Shown piece after piece: positions 52,899 to 53,783 of a DNA stretch of 53,783 nucleotides. A program made the position numbers and the translations under genes. Source of the stretch: Bifidobacterium panos (GTDB taxonomy: Bacteria; Actinomycetota; Actinomycetes; Actinomycetales; Bifidobacteriaceae). The notes under the pieces were generated by a model. It made no database searches. It was not told the DNA's origin and was given only the letters and a program-made list of their open reading frames with translations. The stretch's first letter is position 1. The number at the start of each line of letters is the position of its first letter. The stretch covers positions 1-53,783 of the forward strand of contig NZ_JAAIIJ010000006.1 in NCBI RefSeq assembly GCF_012932445.1, written 5' to 3'.

Positions 52899-52927
52899 TC
52901 GACAAAGTTAATACTATCGGTTATGAT
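52899..52927 (+). promoter_or_regulatory. Promoter of candidate RNA copy A
   Basis: TCGACA (52899-52904), a 17-base spacer and TATGAT (52922-52927). Copy B keeps the -10 (53248-53253) but lacks the 22 or so bases that supply the -35 in copy A. Confidence 0.6.
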
Positions 52928-52933
52928 GGATGT

Positions 52934-53077
52934 TGCCGGAGTAAGGCATCGCAACTTCTCCCGTTTCGAGGCGGTGCGCAACGACTTTTTAGGGGAGATG
53001 GCCTGATCCGGTGGGTGGTTCCAGATCCGCCCCTTAAACTAGGCGTTGAGCCGGTGCTTTCGGGCACCGGCTCTCTG
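52934..53077 (+). ncRNA. Candidate structured RNA, copy A
   Basis: About 140 bases between a promoter and a terminator, with no open frame. Pairings seen: GTTGC with GCAAC near the 5' end; TCTCCC with GGGAGA; AGGC with GCCT; CCGGA with TCCGG; GGGTGG with CCGCCC. The terminator stem is 53048-53057 with 53064-53073. CCGGTG upstream (53008-53013) duplicates part of the left terminator arm and could pair with its right arm instead. Copy B has the same pairs with base changes that keep pairing (GCAAC to GCGAC) or fall in loops. I recognise no known RNA family. Confidence 0.6.
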
Positions 53078-53217
53078 CATTTGCCGGCGGGGGCTTTCCT
53101 GCCGCCCTCTGGATCTGAAGGTTCGAGGCGAACTTGCCTCTTCTAAGTTGCGCGTGTTCTGTGCCTTTGCTCGGCTGCGTTGCGGTTGGTCGGCGATGTC
53201 GTTGGGCTTGTTGTCGG

Positions 53218-53247
53218 ATGGTCGGTTTTGGTCTCGCGAATATCGGC
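53218..53247 (+). repeat. Upstream part of the second copy of the duplicated unit
   Basis: The duplication extends upstream of the RNA: GGTCTCGC and TATCGG occur in both copies (52879 onward and 53230 onward). Copy A has about 22 extra bases here. Confidence 0.6.
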
Positions 53248-53259
53248 TATGATGGATGT

Positions 53260-53405
53260 TGCCGGAGTAAGGCATAGCGACTTCTCCCGTTTCGAGGCGG
53301 TGCGCAACGACTTTTTAGGGGAGATGGCCTGATCCGGTGGGTGGTTCCAATTCCGCCCCTTAAAACTCAGACGTTGAGCCGGTGTCTTCGGGCACCGGCT
53401 CTTTG
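53260..53405 (+). ncRNA. Candidate structured RNA, copy B
   Basis: Second copy of the unit, about 90 percent identical over 150 bases, starting after TATGAT at 53248-53253. The terminator stem is 53376-53384 with 53393-53401. The loop of the GGGTGG/CCGCCC hairpin differs (TTCCAATT instead of TTCCAGAT) while the stem is unchanged. A further hairpin (ACGGCGG with CCGCCGT, 53412-53430) follows, and a related one follows copy A. With no clear -35, this copy may be weak or controlled. Confidence 0.55.
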
Positions 53406-53519
53406 CGTTTGACGGCGGGCTTCACCGCCGTTCCGTTCCCCCGGGTTGCGGTGCTCGTTGTCTTCGTTCTTAGTGTGTTCCGTTCAGTTTCTGTGGTGTT
53501 TGACTGGTCCGGTGTCTGC

Positions 53520-53592
53520 GGCGGATGTTGCCGTGTTCGACACCCTCCGGGCCGGTAGGCCAAGTCTTACGTCTCACACGGCAACATCCGCC
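53520..53592 (+). repeat. Hairpin element 3 (variable stem, conserved loop)
   Basis: Arms 53520-53536 and 53576-53592 pair perfectly over 17 bp. The 39-base loop holds CTCCGGGCC, four bases, then GGCCAAGTCTTACGT, as in hairpins 1 and 2. The stem sequence is unrelated to theirs, though GGATGTTGCCG also occurs at the start of both RNA copies nearby. Confidence 0.85.
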
Positions 53593-53783
53593 TAGTTCAT
53601 TCTGGCGTAGCCGATCTGTGCCTCGCTGTCTCTGCCGCGTCGAGGGCTTCGGGGTTGCACTGTTCCTCTTTTGTGGGTCTTCCGTTTTCGTGGCGTGTCT
53701 TTTTTCTGGGGGCGGGTTTTCGGCGGAACTGTCGGTTTCCCGGGGTCTGTACCGCGGGTGGCTGGGAGGCGTGGGGCTGGTTC
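53593..53783. other. Intergenic to window end, nothing recognised
   Basis: No gene, RNA or clear repeat is visible in the last 190 bases. Confidence 0.5.

Noticed and set aside
52934..53405. T-box riboswitch pair (GGGTGG-type motif near a terminator)
   Set aside because: There is no stem I or specifier loop, the element is too short, and no aminoacyl-tRNA or amino-acid gene follows either copy.

Overview
The window is the replication-origin region and right-hand flank of a Bifidobacterium chromosome (or a very close relative). The evidence is the gene order rsmG-jag-yidC-yidD-rnpA-rpmH (minus strand), then dnaA, a DnaA-box cluster, dnaN-recF-dciA-gyrB-gyrA-DUF3566 (plus strand). High GC content, GTG starts, an actinobacterial dCTP deaminase and a bifidobacterial alpha-galactoside/alpha-glucoside locus agree with this. 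I cannot fix the species from sequence alone. I recognise no rRNA, tRNA, prophage, complete insertion sequence or true CRISPR array.

Layout. 1-644: non-coding, with two large hairpins in opposite orientation that share one loop sequence but have different perfect stems; a third sits at 53520-53592. 645-3846: the minus-strand ribosome/membrane-insertion operon. 3847-14643: the origin and replication genes. 14.8-17.9 kb: a VanZ-RDD membrane protein, then a decayed strip with a broken Fic gene, an intact Panacea-domain antitoxin and a truncated GNAT toxin. 17.9-27 kb: a multi-sugar ABC ATPase (msmK type), a DUF4032 protein, rlmB, a P2-type cation ATPase, a membrane protein with TQAF repeats, and dcd. 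27.2-30.1 kb: two convergent AAA ATPase-DUF4143 genes bracketed by 34-bp palindromes. 30.1-35.5 kb: a CPA1 antiporter, tadA, an MFS sugar porter and a TSUP exporter. 35.8-44.6 kb: an alpha-1,6-sugar locus (GH36 alpha-galactosidase, ROK repressor, lipoprotein, two permeases, GH13 glucosidase) with no ATPase of its own; the msmK-type protein at 17.9 kb is the obvious partner. 44.6-46.8 kb: dispersed repeats, a third AAA-DUF4143 gene, and a HipB-like regulator whose partner is cut to a stub. 46.9-51 kb: ilvA and a large mosaic surface protein. 51-53.8 kb: a fourth AAA-DUF4143 gene behind a 23-bp tandem array, a 50-residue membrane protein, and a duplicated structured RNA.

The two most unusual things are these. 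First, each of the four AAA-DUF4143 (ATPase, winged helix, PD-(D/E)XK-like) genes has its own family of palindromic or tandem repeats next to its start; in three of them the repeats lie on both sides of a -10 element. Second, three hairpins combine a common loop with private, perfectly paired 17-22 bp stems. I know of no description of either as a system. The third notable theme is toxin loss: three toxin-type genes are reduced to fragments while two neighbouring antitoxin-type genes remain intact.
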